NCBI GenBank assembly: GCA_964595655.1
Contig: CAZQQV010000071.1
Location: 1-6,171 of the forward strand
Source of the DNA: Caldimicrobium sp964595655
GTDB lineage: Bacteria > Desulfobacterota > Thermodesulfobacteria > Thermodesulfobacteriales > Thermodesulfobacteriaceae
Direction: 5' to 3'
DNA length: 6,171 bases
Shown: in pieces, positions 6,127 through 6,171 of the stretch
Position numbering within the stretch: the first letter of the stretch is position 1
How the letters are laid out: every line of letters begins with the position of its first letter
The notes under the pieces: model-generated
Told to the model about the DNA's origin: nothing
The model's input: the letters and a program-made list of their open reading frames with translations, nothing else
Databases searched by the model: none
Program-made: the position numbers and the translations under genes

Positions 6127-6153
6127 GTTTAAAGCTTTATATAAAGTTTAAAC
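6127..6153. repeat. 27-base imperfect palindrome upstream of the leftward promoter
   Basis: The centre CTTTATATAAAG (6135-6146) is a perfect 12-base palindrome. It is flanked by GTTTAAA (6127-6133) and TTTAAAC (6147-6153), which are mutually inverted; only G6134 is unpaired. The element lies 27 bases upstream of the predicted leftward -35 box. It has no T tract on either strand, so it looks more like a protein-binding site or AT-rich upstream element than a terminator. It could also serve a divergent gene to the right of the window. The remainder of 6018-6171 holds the leader and promoter and no gene that I can see. Confidence 0.5.
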
Positions 6154-6171
6154 CCTCTGTTAATTCACTAC

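Overview
The window looks like chromosomal DNA from an AT-rich, probably thermophilic bacterium. Arginine is written mostly with AGA/AGG, the proteins are rich in Lys and Glu, genes are packed with overlaps of a few bases, and the lipoprotein resembles a type I associate with deltaproteobacteria and their relatives. A member of Thermodesulfobacteria or a nearby lineage would fit, but this is inference from style, not a database result. There is no tRNA, rRNA, CRISPR array, insertion sequence or other sign of a mobile region.

Layout. (1) Positions 2-388, plus strand: the 3' part of a gene for a protein with two CBS domains; the frame is open to the left edge, so its start lies outside. A strong intrinsic terminator (408-430) closes it. 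(2) Positions 440-3906, plus strand: a compact unit with a plausible promoter at 440-467, then an outer-envelope lipoprotein, hisA (histidine biosynthesis) and an RNB-family exoribonuclease, separated by only 3 and 9 bases. (3) Positions 6017 back to 3845, minus strand: a two-gene unit with a promoter at 6071-6100. Its first gene fuses an inositol-monophosphatase-family domain to a Nudix hydrolase domain; its second encodes a GGDEF diguanylate cyclase with a degenerate receiver domain. These two genes overlap by 26 bases.

The plus and minus units converge tail to tail and overlap by 62 bases, so the 3' ends of the ribonuclease and diguanylate cyclase transcripts are complementary. The right edge (6018-6171) is non-coding as far as seen; it holds the leftward promoter and a 27-base inverted repeat that could be an operator.

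Most genes are housekeeping or regulatory and do not form one obvious pathway. The most unusual items are the IMPase-Nudix fusion, the diguanylate cyclase whose receiver lacks a phosphoacceptor Asp and whose inhibitory site is altered, and the antisense overlap of the two operons. I see no clear evidence of a wholly new multi-gene system.
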